DNA of 34,409 nucleotides from Verrucomicrobiaceae bacterium (GCA_027487315.1 JAIYDW010000038.1:1-34409), one strand, 5' to 3'; numbered from the stretch's first letter, positions 7,592 to 15,650 are shown. The notes: a model not told the origin generated them from the sequence alone. Numbers and translations are program-made.

Positions 7592-10177
7592 TCAATCCAT
7601 GTGCACCAAAATCTCCCTCGGCTTCGCCCCCTCCTGCGGCCCAATGATCCCCCGATCCTCCAAAATATCGATCATCCGCGCCGCCCGCCCATAACCCAGC
7701 CTCAACCGACGCTGTAACAGCGATGTCGAAGCCTTCTTCTCCTGCCGGATCACCTCCAAACAATCCTCCAGCAGCGATTCCTCCTCCTCATCCATCGCCT
7801 CGCCACCACCCTCGCCCTCAAAGTCCCCCGTGATCTCGTTCACAGGCACATCAAAGATCGGTTTCCCCTGATCCACACAACGCTGCACCACCGAGTGAAT
7901 CTCCTCATCCGTCACCAGCGCCCCTTGTGACCGAATCGGCTGCGCCCCCCCGGGCGGCACATAAAGCATGTCCCCCTTGCCCACCAAATTCTCCGCTCCC
8001 TTGCGATCCAAAATCACCCGGCTATCCAGCGCCGACGCCACCTGAAACGCAATCCGCGTCGGAATGTTCGCCTTGATCACCCCCGTGATGACGTCCGCCC
8101 GCGGCGTCTGCGTCGCCACAATCAGGTGAATCCCCGCCGCCCGCGCCATCTGCGTGATCCGCGCAATCGCCCCTTCAATGTCCGCCGGCGCCGTCTGCAT
8201 CAAATCCGCCAACTCATCAATGATCACCACAATGTAAGGCAGCGTGTCCGGAATCACCAACTCCTGCTTCCTCGGCGGCGGTGGCGTCGCATCGCTCGAC
8301 CAGTCATGCCCCACCCGCGCCACTTCCCCTTCCTCATCCGGCGGGAACCCCAGCTCACTGTCCAGCCCCGCAAACGCCAGCGCCACCCGCGGATCATCCC
8401 GCTCATCCTTCGCCTCGATCACCACCTCAGCCATCTTCTTCGTCGGCGCCTTGCCATTCTTCCCGGCCTTCAGCTTGTCCGCCTCCACCTTCTCCGCCTT
8501 CCGCCGATTCCTCGTATTGAACGTCTCAAAATTCCGGCACGCCTCCTGCGCAAAAATCTGATACCGATTCTCCATCTCCTTCACCACCCACCGCAGCGCC
8601 AGCAGCGCCTTCTTCGGATCCGTCACCACCGGTAGCGCCAAATGCGGCAGCTCCGCGTAATTCTGCATCTCCACCACCTTCGGATCGATCAAAATAAACC
8701 GCAGCTCATCCGGCGCAAAGCGACACAGCAAACTCGTCACGATCCCGTTGATGCACACACTCTTCCCACTCCCCGTCGCCCCCGCCACCAGCAAGTGCGG
8801 CATCGCCGCCAGATCCCCGATGATCGTCTTCCCATACACATCCTTGCCCAGCGCAATCGGCAGCTTCGCCTTCCCGTTCTGAAAAATGTCATCCTCCAGC
8901 AGCTCCCGAATCGGCACAATCACCTTGTCCTTGTTCGCCACCTCAATCCCCACAGTATCCTTCCCCGGAATCGGCGCCAAAATATTGATCCGCTCCGCCC
9001 GTGTCGCCCGCGCCAAATCCGCATCCAAATTCGCAATCCGGCTCACCCTTAACCCATCCGCCGGCCGCACCTCATACCGCGTGATCGATGGCCCCCGCGT
9101 AATGTCCCCCGGCTCCACCGTGATCCCGAAACTCGACAGCGTCCGCACAATCGTCGCCTGAATCGCCAGCAACTCCCCCTTGTCCGCCGGCTTCACATCC
9201 TCCTCCGGCCAGTTAAGAAGCTCCAACTCCGGCAGCTCGTAGTTCTTGAACCGCACCGTCAAATTCCCCAGACTCCCATGCGGCGCCTGCTCGATCTTCT
9301 GCGCCCGCTTCTTCCCCCACACCTCCGCCAGCTTCGGCTTGTCGCCATCGGCCCCATGCTGCCGTCGCTCAGACGAATCAATGATCTTCGGTGCCGGCGG
9401 CGCAAACTTCAGCGGCAACTCCATGTTCGAAAGCGGCAGCGCCGGGATCGGCGCCTCCTCGGTCACCTCCCCCTCGTCCACCTTCCGCTTCCGCCTCGCC
9501 TTCACAGGCACCGCAACCTCCATCGGCTCCTCCACCATCTTCGCCGCCGCCGCCAGTTCCCGCCTCACCCGCCACCGCTCCAGCCAGCTCCTCACCTCCA
9601 CCTTCAACTCCTCCAGCAACCGCACCGGATGAATGTTCGTCACCATGAAAAACCCCATCAAATACACCATCCCCAGCATCAGCGTCGCCCCCACCCGCCC
9701 CAGCAGCGCCCCAAACAACGTCTCCCCCACCAGTCGCCCCAACCCGCCACCGCCCCCATGCGGCAAATGACCGTCCTCCCATTCAAACAAATGATTCACC
9801 GTCATCAAAGCCGTCCCACTGATCAACAGCAGCACCACCCCCAGCCACGTCACCCGCGTGATCTTCATTCCCGACGCCAGCTTGCACACCCCCAACCAAG
9901 TCAGCGAAATCGGCAAAATGTACGCCCCCAACCCCATCAAAAACAGCGAATACCCCGCCACAATCGCCCCCACTTGCCCAATGAAATTGTGCGTCACCGC
10001 ATTCGTCTCATCACTCAGCACCAGATGCGCCCAACCCGGCAAATCCCCCGGATCATAAGACATCAACGCCAAAAAAAACATCGCCGCCACCATCAGCAGG
10101 GCGATGCCATAGGCATCATCCCACGGACTGTCGGATTGATCAGTGGACCGGGAGCGTTCAGGACGGGCGCGCTTCAT
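7592..10177 (-). CDS. ftsK: FtsK/SpoIIIE DNA translocase
   Basis: An 861-residue translocase. Four membrane helices lie in the first ~180 residues (about 24-42, 67-92, 108-128 and 155-180), then a short charged linker (~190-300), the alpha/beta motor and a C-terminal winged-helix gamma domain (VIRQEKKASTSLLQRRLRLGYGRAARMIDILEDRGIIGP). Walker A is GATGSGKS (466-473) and Walker B is VVIIDELADLM (650-660), followed by QMARAAGIHLIVATQTPRAD. The linker is much shorter than in E. coli FtsK. A charged stretch of about 85 residues (~558-645, rich in Lys/Glu and then Asp/Pro) sits just before Walker B and is longer than usual. The protein pumps chromosomal DNA through the division septum toward the XerCD/dif site. 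Confidence 0.95.
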   Translation of the reverse strand: MKRARPERSRSTDQSDSPWDDAYGIALLMVAAMFFLALMSYDPGDLPGWAHLVLSDETNAVTHNFIGQVGAIVAGYSLFLMGLGAYILPISLTWLGVCKLASGMKITRVTWLGVVLLLISGTALMTVNHLFEWEDGHLPHGGGGGLGRLVGETLFGALLGRVGATLMLGMVYLMGFFMVTNIHPVRLLEELKVEVRSWLERWRVRRELAAAAKMVEEPMEVAVPVKARRKRKVDEGEVTEEAPIPALPLSNMELPLKFAPPAPKIIDSSERRQHGADGDKPKLAEVWGKKRAQKIEQAPHGSLGNLTVRFKNYELPELELLNWPEEDVKPADKGELLAIQATIVRTLSSFGITVEPGDITRGPSITRYEVRPADGLRVSRIANLDADLARATRAERINILAPIPGKDTVGIEVANKDKVIVPIRELLEDDIFQNGKAKLPIALGKDVYGKTIIGDLAAMPHLLVAGATGSGKSVCINGIVTSLLCRFAPDELRFILIDPKVVEMQNYAELPHLALPVVTDPKKALLALRWVVKEMENRYQIFAQEACRNFETFNTRNRRKAEKVEADKLKAGKNGKAPTKKMAEVVIEAKDERDDPRVALAFAGLDSELGFPPDEEGEVARVGHDWSSDATPPPPRKQELVIPDTLPYIVVIIDELADLMQTAPADIEGAIARITQMARAAGIHLIVATQTPRADVITGVIKANIPTRIAFQVASALDSRVILDRKGAENLVGKGDMLYVPPGGAQPIRSQGALVTDEEIHSVVQRCVDQGKPIFDVPVNEITGDFEGEGGGEAMDEEEESLLEDCLEVIRQEKKASTSLLQRRLRLGYGRAARMIDILEDRGIIGPQEGAKPREILVHMD

Positions 10178-10220
10178 GTGTGAGAGACCAACAAAACGAG
10201 AAAAGTGAACAGAGCTATTA

Positions 10221-10248
10221 AAAATACCAAAATATCAGGAAAACTCAA
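10221..10248 (-). promoter_or_regulatory. Possible promoter of ftsK
   Basis: On the minus strand, TTGAGT (10248-10243), a 16-nt spacer and TATTTT (10226-10221), inside an AT-rich patch of the 224-bp gap between nuoE and ftsK. This suggests ftsK is transcribed separately from nuoDE. Confidence 0.35.
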
Positions 10249-10401
10249 TCATATTCCTCCCCCCAATCCAAGAATCCATCCCTCCCCCATCACCACCCCA
10301 CGTTGAATGCCCCAGGCACAAAGCCAGCCACACTCCTCCATCGCCTCCTCAGCAAGCTGGGTCCCTAAATCCGTCTCACCGCGACCTCAAAAGCACCCCA
10401 C

Positions 10402-10905
10402 TCAGACCGGATACTTCGCCAGCAACTCCCCCACCTTGCTCACATCCACCTTCTCGTGGAAATCATCCTCCACCATGCACACCGGCCCAAATCCGCACGA
10501 GGCCAAACACTCCGCAAACTCAATGCTGTACTTCCCATCCTCACTCACCGAAATCGGATGATGATGATCCGCATGGGACCGGTCAATCTTCGTCGCCGCG
10601 CACAGCGCATCCATCAACTCGTAACTCCCCGCCATCGCACAGGACAACGTCCGGCACACCCGAATGTGATACTTCCCCGGCGCGTTCTGCCGAAAACCCG
10701 GATAAAACGTCACCACCTCCAACACCTGAATCGGCTCCAGCCCCAACTTCGCCGCCACCCAATTCACCGCCTCATCCTGGATGTAGCGGAACTCGTGTTG
10801 AATCAGATGCAGCAACGGCAACACCGCACTGCGCTTCGAAACAGGGTAATGCGTGATTACCTCGTCTATCTTTTTTTCCAACTCGGAAGAAACTTCAAAC
10901 GCCAT
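10402..10905 (-). CDS. nuoE: NADH-quinone oxidoreductase subunit E
   Basis: A 167-residue thioredoxin-fold protein of the 24-kDa complex I family. The [2Fe-2S] N1a ligands are C84-x4-C89 (CRTLSC) and C133-x3-C137 (CLASC). EVVTFYPGF followed by YHIRVCRTLSCAM is the usual family core. In complex I it pairs with NuoF in the NADH-oxidising arm. It follows nuoD by 40 nt on the same strand. A TTG at 10929 would add eight unusual residues, so the ATG at 10905 is preferred. No nuoF follows; the next gene is ftsK, so other Nuo subunits must be encoded elsewhere. Confidence 0.93.
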   Translation of the reverse strand: MAFEVSSELEKKIDEVITHYPVSKRSAVLPLLHLIQHEFRYIQDEAVNWVAAKLGLEPIQVLEVVTFYPGFRQNAPGKYHIRVCRTLSCAMAGSYELMDALCAATKIDRSHADHHHPISVSEDGKYSIEFAECLASCGFGPVCMVEDDFHEKVDVSKVGELLAKYPV

Positions 10906-10945
10906 GATGCGGGTAAACGATAAGGTCAATTGGTTCAGCGAGCGA

Positions 10946-12205
10946 TCAACGGTCGCACTCGCCCATCACGAAATCCAGGCTCCCCAGGATGGATGGAATA
11001 TCACTCAGCATCGCCCCTTTCAGAAGCTTCGGCAGAATGCACAGGTTAATGAAGCTCGGGCTCCGAATCTTTAAGCGGAACGGCACCCCGCCGCCCTTGC
11101 TGCAAATGTAAAAACCCAGCTCGCCCTTCGGGTTCTCAGCCCCAAAGTACACCTCTCCCGGCGGCGCATCGATCCCTTGGGTCGCAATGATGAAATGGTG
11201 AATCAACTCCTCCATCTTCATCATCACCCCCTCCTTCTTCGGCAGCAAACCCTTCGCCTCAGCCACATTGATCGGCCCGCCCGGCATCGTCTTCAACACC
11301 TGCCTCAAAATCCGCACACTCTGACGCAACTCCTCCATCCGCACCAGGTAGCGATCATAACAATCCCCCTTCGCCCCAATCGGAATGTCAAAATCGTACT
11401 TCTCGTAACCCAGATAAGGATGCGCCTTGCGCATGTCAAACTCCACCCCCGAAGCCCGCAAATTCGGCCCCGTCATCCCGTACGCAATCGCATCCTCCTT
11501 CGAAATGATCCCCACATCCTGCGTCCGCCCGATGAAAATCGCGTTCTTCGACAGCAGCTTCTCCGTCTCCTCAATCACCGGCTCCAACTCATCCAAAAAC
11601 TTCGACAGCGCCTCCACAAACCCCGGTGGCAAATCCCGGATTTGCCCCCCCACCCGCGTGTAACTCGTCGTGAACCGGGCCCCCGTGAGCTGCTCGCACA
11701 GATTGTAAATCTTCTCCCGCTCGTTGAACGTGTAAAGAAACACCGTCATCGCCCCCACATCCATCGCAAACACCCCCACCCCCAGCAAGTGCGCCGAAAT
11801 CCGCGCCATCTCACAACACAACACCCGCAACGCCTGCCCCCGCTCTGGCAACTCCCACCCCATCAGCTTCTCCACCGCGCACGCGTAAGCCACATTGTTC
11901 GCCAGCGGCGCCAAATAGTCCAACCGATCCGTATACGGCACGAACTGGTTGTAATGCATGCTCTCCGCAATCTTCTCGTCGCCCCGGTGCAGGTAACCCA
12001 CATCCGGATCCGCCTTGTCGATCATCTCCCCGTCCAATTCCAAAACCAATCGCAGCACCCCGTGGGTCGCCGGATGCGATGGCCCCATGTTCAACACCAA
12101 CTTCTCACCTACCAAATCCGTCGTCGTCTCCTCAAGCGCTTCGAGCTGTCGCGCCGCCTTCGTGGCAGTGTCCGGGGCTTCGAATTCGCGGGTAACAGTA
12201 GGCAT
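10946..12205 (-). CDS. nuoD: NADH-quinone oxidoreductase subunit D
   Basis: A 419-residue 49-kDa-type subunit. Diagnostic segments are LNMGPSHPATHGVLRLVLEL (~38-57), VGYLHRGDEKIAES, PYTDRLDYLAPLANNVAY, and the end GSLDFVMGECDR. It lines the quinone-binding cavity of complex I at the membrane-arm junction with NuoB. The first ~30 residues (acidic and alanine-rich) extend beyond the conserved core. It is the first gene of a nuoD-nuoE pair. Upstream, on the minus strand, TAGAAT (12229-12224) resembles a -10, and a CRP/FNR-type palindrome lies at 12257-12274, so expression may be controlled by a CRP/FNR-family regulator. The gene upstream diverges, so nuoA-C are not adjacent. Confidence 0.95.
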   Translation of the reverse strand: MPTVTREFEAPDTATKAARQLEALEETTTDLVGEKLVLNMGPSHPATHGVLRLVLELDGEMIDKADPDVGYLHRGDEKIAESMHYNQFVPYTDRLDYLAPLANNVAYACAVEKLMGWELPERGQALRVLCCEMARISAHLLGVGVFAMDVGAMTVFLYTFNEREKIYNLCEQLTGARFTTSYTRVGGQIRDLPPGFVEALSKFLDELEPVIEETEKLLSKNAIFIGRTQDVGIISKEDAIAYGMTGPNLRASGVEFDMRKAHPYLGYEKYDFDIPIGAKGDCYDRYLVRMEELRQSVRILRQVLKTMPGGPINVAEAKGLLPKKEGVMMKMEELIHHFIIATQGIDAPPGEVYFGAENPKGELGFYICSKGGGVPFRLKIRSPSFINLCILPKLLKGAMLSDIPSILGSLDFVMGECDR

Positions 12206-12256
12206 AACAGCAGATTTACGACTATTCTACGCCCCCCAAGAAGCGGCAACACGAAT

Positions 12257-12274
12257 TTGTGAAAAATTTCACAA
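12257..12274. promoter_or_regulatory. CRP/FNR-family type operator palindrome
   Basis: TTGTGAAAAATTTCACAA is a perfect 18-bp palindrome apart from its central AA and contains TGTGA-N6-TCACA, the CRP consensus core. It lies in the divergent gap, roughly 35-40 bp upstream of a TAGAAT -10-like box for nuoD and about 85 bp upstream of the start expected for the TPM-domain gene. Confidence 0.55.
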
Positions 12275-12313
12275 GCTCCCCTCTCACAATTCCCCACCCT
12301 CCCATCATCCCCA

Positions 12314-12342
12314 TTTACCCCACCCCAATTCCCCATTATAAT
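12314..12342 (+). promoter_or_regulatory. Sigma70 promoter of the TPM-domain gene
   Basis: TTTACC (12314-12319), a 17-nt spacer and a perfect TATAAT (12337-12342), 42 nt before the ATG at 12384. The heptamer repeat then falls in the 5' untranslated region. Confidence 0.55.
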
Positions 12343-12359
12343 TCCCACCATACACTCAA

Positions 12360-12380
12360 CGCAATCCGCAATCCGCAATC
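12360..12380 (+). repeat. Heptamer tandem repeat, unit CGCAATC (three units)
   Basis: Three exact copies of CGCAATC, ending three bases before the ATG of the TPM-domain gene. This is the same unit as at 13835-13862 and 33345-33407. Confidence 0.8.
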
Positions 12381-12383
12381 CCA

Positions 12384-13067
12384 ATGCCCCCCCGCCTCCA
12401 CAGCCTCCTCCTCGCTCTCACTCTCCCCGCTCTGGCTGAGCCCTCCCTCACCTACGTCAACGACACCACCCGAGCCCTCGACGACACCACCCAGCTCGCC
12501 CTCGAACAAGAACTCACCCAGTTCCATCGCGACACCGGCGTCCTCCTTACCGTGCAGGCCGTCTCCTACCTTGACCCCGGCGTCACCATGCGCACCGCCG
12601 CCCGCCAGGCCCGCCTCGCCACCGCCTCCTCCGGCCCGGTCGCCATCATTATGGTCGATCGCGGCAAAAACGGCCTCGGCATCTCCCACTCCCCCGAACT
12701 CTGGCAGCGCTACCCCCTCCCGGACATGGTCGAAGTCCTCCGCCACTCCCTCAGCGAAGCCTCAGACGACACCCTCCCCAGCCAGGAAAAACTCCTCGCC
12801 ACCGCCCGCCTTTGGATGACCGAAGTCCGCGCCCTCGAATCCCAACGCCAACTCAGCCTCGCCCCCTTCCAAAAAAAGGAAACCCCTCTCCTCCTCGGCT
12901 TCCTCTCCATCCTCGCCCTCGGCGGCATCACCGGCCTCCGGCTCGCCACCCAAAAACGCTTCCGCGTCGGCCTCCAAAATCAGCGCTTCCACTTCCCCGA
13001 CATCGTCATCGGCCAAAGACTAGGCGCCCCCCACGGCGCCCGCGTCATCCTGCCCGAAGAACCCTGA
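12384..13067 (+). CDS. Secreted/anchored TPM-domain protein
   Basis: A 227-residue protein with an N-terminal signal peptide (MPPRLHSLLLALTLPALA, cleavage near 18). A domain of about 130 residues resembles the TPM (DUF477, YgcG-like) fold: 'VNDTTRALDDTTQLALEQEL', 'FHRDTGVLLTVQAV', then 'GPVAIIMVDRGKNGLGISHS'. One membrane helix follows (~169-189, LLLGFLSILALGGITGLRL), then a short basic tail. The conserved glycines and the aspartate of VDRGKNG fit the TPM pattern but are weaker than in canonical members. TPM proteins are linked to photosystem assembly or envelope processes; the role here is unknown. It has its own promoter and a CGCAATC array directly before the start. Its stop lies one base before a 163-bp palindromic element. 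Confidence 0.65.
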   Translation: MPPRLHSLLLALTLPALAEPSLTYVNDTTRALDDTTQLALEQELTQFHRDTGVLLTVQAVSYLDPGVTMRTAARQARLATASSGPVAIIMVDRGKNGLGISHSPELWQRYPLPDMVEVLRHSLSEASDDTLPSQEKLLATARLWMTEVRALESQRQLSLAPFQKKETPLLLGFLSILALGGITGLRLATQKRFRVGLQNQRFHFPDIVIGQRLGAPHGARVILPEEP

Positions 13068-13068
13068 A

Positions 13069-13231
13069 CCCGAATTCCGCGATTCGAAGTGGCTCAAGCG
13101 CTGCCTTGCTTGCCGTTCCAAGGCTTTGCGGCTCGCAGTCCCTGTATCTTGACGATACTGGGCAAGAGCTGCGGAGTCTTGGAACCGCTATGAAGGTGCC
13201 GAATGGGCCGCTTCCAATGGCGGAGTTCGGG
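13069..13231. mobile_element. 163-bp full-length palindromic (giant hairpin) element, copy E1
   Basis: The ends are imperfect inverted repeats: the left end CCCGAATTCCGCGATTCGAA matches the reverse complement of the right end, CCCGAACTCCGCCATTGGAA, with four mismatches in 20. Pairing continues inward: a GTTCCAAGGCTTTGCGGCTC arm against its imperfect complement near 13160-13190, closing on GTATC-TTGAC-GATAC. The whole element can fold into one long hairpin. No open frame is supported. It fills the gap between two convergent genes, starting one base after one stop and ending 11 bases before the other, so it may also act as a bidirectional transcription stop. Related copies lie at 28097-28339. 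Confidence 0.75.
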
Positions 13232-13242
13232 ATGAAATGAAG

Positions 13243-13779
13243 TCACTTCGCACTCCCCGCCAGCGCCTTCTTCACCGCCGCGATCAAAGCCGCATCATCC
13301 GGCTCCGTGCCCGAGTCAAACCGCGCCACCACCGCCCCATCCTTACCCACCACGAACTTCTCAAAGTTCCATCCCACCTCACCACCCTCAGCCGTCAGCG
13401 CCTCAAACAGCGGATGCTTCCCCGCCCCCTTAATGACCACCTTCTCCGTCAAAGGAAACGACGCCTGATACCCCGTGGCACACGCCTTGATCTCCGCCGC
13501 CCCACCCGGCTCCTGCCCGCCAAAATCATTGCACGGCACCCCCAAAACCACCAACCCCTCACCCGCAAACGCCTCCTGCAGCTTCTGCAAACCCGCATAC
13601 TGCCCCGTGTAACCACACTGCGACGCCACATTCACAATCACCAGCGCCTTCCCCTCATGCGCCTTCAACGCCCCCTCCTGGCCATCCAGGGTCGCAATCG
13701 GAATCGAATGAATCGGGTCAGCAGCCATAACCCCCAACGTCAAGCATCCCATCAAACCAGCAACCATCAAAAGTGTCAT
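13243..13779 (-). CDS. Exported Cys-type glutathione peroxidase
   Basis: A 178-residue protein: a signal peptide (MTLLMVAGLMGCLTLGVMAA) and a thioredoxin-like peroxidase domain. The catalytic set is Cys55 in VNVASQCGYT, Gln89 in PCNDFGGQEPG, and Trp137-Asn138 in VGWNFEKFVV. The peroxidatic residue is Cys, not Sec. It should reduce hydrogen or lipid peroxides in the periplasm, probably with thioredoxin-like reductants as in other bacterial enzymes. An AGGGAG ribosome site lies 6 nt before ATG 13779 and would abut ATG 13785, so 13779 is preferred. It is followed downstream by the 163-bp hairpin element. Confidence 0.88.
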   Translation of the reverse strand: MTLLMVAGLMGCLTLGVMAADPIHSIPIATLDGQEGALKAHEGKALVIVNVASQCGYTGQYAGLQKLQEAFAGEGLVVLGVPCNDFGGQEPGGAAEIKACATGYQASFPLTEKVVIKGAGKHPLFEALTAEGGEVGWNFEKFVVGKDGAVVARFDSGTEPDDAALIAAVKKALAGSAK

Positions 13780-13834
13780 TTTCATCTCCCTTAAAACGCC
13801 CCCAACCTCAAAAAAGTTGCGCCTTACGACCCAC

Positions 13835-13862
13835 CCCAATCCGCAATCCGCAATCCAAAATC
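13835..13862 (+). repeat. Heptamer tandem repeat CCCAATC/CGCAATC (three clear units plus one degenerate)
   Basis: CCCAATC, CGCAATC, CGCAATC and a degenerate CAAAATC between two minus-strand genes. The right edge lies 2 bases from the stop codon of the small conserved protein gene. Confidence 0.75.
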
Positions 13863-13864
13863 TC

Positions 13865-14185
13865 CTACCACTCCTCTTCCTCACCCTCCTCTTTCACCTC
13901 TTCCTCCACCTCCGGCACATACCCCAAATCCTTCAAAATCTGATCCACCTGCTCCACAAATTTGAACGGCACCCGCTTCCGCTGATACTTCCGAAACAAC
14001 ACATCTCTCAATTCCAAAAACTCTGGAATCCCCGGATTCTCAATCGGCTGCCACCTCTCCACTTCCGGCACCAAAAACGAAAACTTCCAGTCCCGCCAGT
14101 CCCAGCGCGCCCGCTTGTAAATCTTCCCCCCACCCTCTTCCTTCGTCCGATTCTCGTGCCACTCGTGCGGCTGATGTTTGTGCAT
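13865..14185 (-). CDS. Small conserved-looking hypothetical protein
   Basis: A 106-residue soluble protein, rich in His/Trp/Arg at the N-terminus (MHKHQPHEWHENRTKEEGGG) and in Glu at the C-terminus (VEEEVKEEGEEEEW). The centre, WDWRDWKFSFLVPEVERWQPIENPGIPEFLELRDVL followed by FRKYQRKRVPFKFVEQVDQILKDLG, looks like a folded domain, but I do not recognise the family. The ATG at 14185 is preferred: TATACA lies just 5 nt upstream on the coding strand (14196-14191), so the mRNA may be leaderless or nearly so. The gene diverges from the CPBP protease gene. Confidence 0.6.
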   Translation of the reverse strand: MHKHQPHEWHENRTKEEGGGKIYKRARWDWRDWKFSFLVPEVERWQPIENPGIPEFLELRDVLFRKYQRKRVPFKFVEQVDQILKDLGYVPEVEEEVKEEGEEEEW

Positions 14186-14266
14186 AGTGTTGTATAAAGA
14201 AGAATCGAACCGGCCGCCATCTGAACTTTGACTGGCAACCCCCCAGAATGAGGTAAAATCCCCCCT

Positions 14267-15238
14267 GTGCAAGTCTCCAACCGTCCGATTGTCAGCCACG
14301 ACCTCCTCAAGCTCACCCTCTACGTGGTCGCAGTCCTCATCGGCGGCGCCCTCCTGAGCCCCTGGCTCGTCAGCGGCGGCCAGTGGTTGTTGACCACCTT
14401 CAACCCCTCCCAGACCGAGCCCCCATCCGGCCTCCTCAAAGAAATCCATAAAGCCGACTTCTCCCGCTACTTCTCCCGCGCCACCCAGATCTGCGCCGTC
14501 CTCCTCCTCTTCCCCCTCATCCGCTCCACCGACCTCAATCGCTCCCTCATTCCCTCCTGGACCCCCGCCCGCTCCGGCCTCACCCACTACCTCCTCGGCT
14601 TCATCCTCGCCGCCAGCCTCCTCCTCACCCTCGGCTGGTCCTTCTGCCAAAACACCATCTACCGCCTCCGACCCGAACCCACCTGGACCGCCCTCGCCGC
14701 CCCCCTCACCGCTGCCCTCGGCGCCGGCATCCTCGAGGAAATCTTCTTCCGCGGCGCCATCCTCGGCCTCCTCCTGCGCACCCTCCGCCCCATCACTGCC
14801 CTCCTCTTCTCCTCCGCCCTCTTCGCCTTCGTCCACTTCCTGCGCCCCCCCGAAACCTGGTCCTTACCCCTCAACGAAGTCACCTGGACCTCCGGCTTCC
14901 AAGCCCTCAGCGCCATCCTCGCCACCTTCAAAAACACCGACTTCCTCCTCGCCGAATTCGCCACCCTCTTCGCCGTCGGCTGCGTCCTCGCCGCCGCCCG
15001 ACTCCGCACCGGCCAGCTCTGGGCCTCCATGGGACTCCACGGCGGCTGGGTCTTCGGCCTCAAATACTTCAGCGCCCTCACCCTCAGCTCCAAAGCCCTC
15101 CGCGCCGGCGATCACCTCCCCTGGATCGGTCTTAACCTCAAAATTGGCCTCGCCCCCCTCCTCGTCATCACCCTCACCGGCCTCATCGTCCTCCGCCTCC
15201 TCCCCCGAACCGAAAATTCCCTTGGAAAATCCACCTGA
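14267..15238 (+). CDS. CPBP-family intramembrane protease (type II CAAX-like)
   Basis: A 323-residue membrane protein with about eight hydrophobic segments. The catalytic motifs are EEIFFRG (Glu157-Glu158 and Arg162), FAFVH (His190) and a later SMGLHGGWVF (His ~257), the three conserved motifs of the glutamic CPBP/ABI family. Substrate unknown; family members process prenylated or membrane-bound peptides, often in bacteriocin self-immunity. The start is GTG 14267: TAAAAT at 14254-14259 places the likely transcription start at or next to the GTG, suggesting a leaderless message. The TerB-like gene begins 17 nt downstream, so they probably form an operon. Confidence 0.88.
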   Translation: MQVSNRPIVSHDLLKLTLYVVAVLIGGALLSPWLVSGGQWLLTTFNPSQTEPPSGLLKEIHKADFSRYFSRATQICAVLLLFPLIRSTDLNRSLIPSWTPARSGLTHYLLGFILAASLLLTLGWSFCQNTIYRLRPEPTWTALAAPLTAALGAGILEEIFFRGAILGLLLRTLRPITALLFSSALFAFVHFLRPPETWSLPLNEVTWTSGFQALSAILATFKNTDFLLAEFATLFAVGCVLAAARLRTGQLWASMGLHGGWVFGLKYFSALTLSSKALRAGDHLPWIGLNLKIGLAPLLVITLTGLIVLRLLPRTENSLGKST

Positions 15239-15255
15239 ATAACCCATCCTCCGCC

Positions 15256-15618
15256 ATGACCCAAGATCAACGCGAAGCCGTCATCGACCTCCTGCTTCTC
15301 TCCATCTATTCGGACTCACACATCTCGTTAACCGAAGAAGAAGCCCTCGAACGCACCATCGCCGAGCTGGGTTGGGACTCGACCTTTCCCAAAGACCTCT
15401 TCATCCAAAAAGCCGCCCCCCGTGCCCGCGCCGCATCCGATTCCGCCGAAGCCACCAAAGCCTTCATCTTCGATCGCGCCGCGCGTTTCACCACCTCTCC
15501 CGCCCAGTTCCAAGCCTACAACTTCGTCCACCAAGTCCTCTCCCCCGACGGCGTCGCCGACCCCGAGCGCGGCTTCCTCTCCCTCCTCAGCAACGCCTTC
15601 CCTCCCGCTTCACCCTGA
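15256..15618 (+). CDS. TerB-like helical protein
   Basis: A 120-residue all-helical soluble protein. The opening QREAVIDLLLLSIYSDSHIS followed by EEEALERTIAELGW resembles the TerB/DjlA N-terminal fold, where a helix leads to a D-x-x-(I/V)-x-x-x-E turn. The rest (AFIFDRAARFTTSPAQFQAY...VHQVLSPDGVADPERGFLSLL) repeats a similar helix-acidic turn-helix motif (DGVADPER), consistent with the paired EF-hand-like halves of that family. TerB domains bind metal and are linked to tellurite resistance and membrane stress. Translationally close to the CPBP protease upstream (17 nt). Confidence 0.6.
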   Translation: MTQDQREAVIDLLLLSIYSDSHISLTEEEALERTIAELGWDSTFPKDLFIQKAAPRARAASDSAEATKAFIFDRAARFTTSPAQFQAYNFVHQVLSPDGVADPERGFLSLLSNAFPPASP

Positions 15619-15650
15619 TTCAAGCCGCGCCCCCCTCCCGTCAGGTTCGG

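Noticed and set aside
14186-14836. Upstream extension of the small hypothetical gene to 14836
   Set aside because: The added residues are Gly/Glu-rich antisense of the CPBP protease gene; the ATG at 14185 with an adjacent -10-like box is better.
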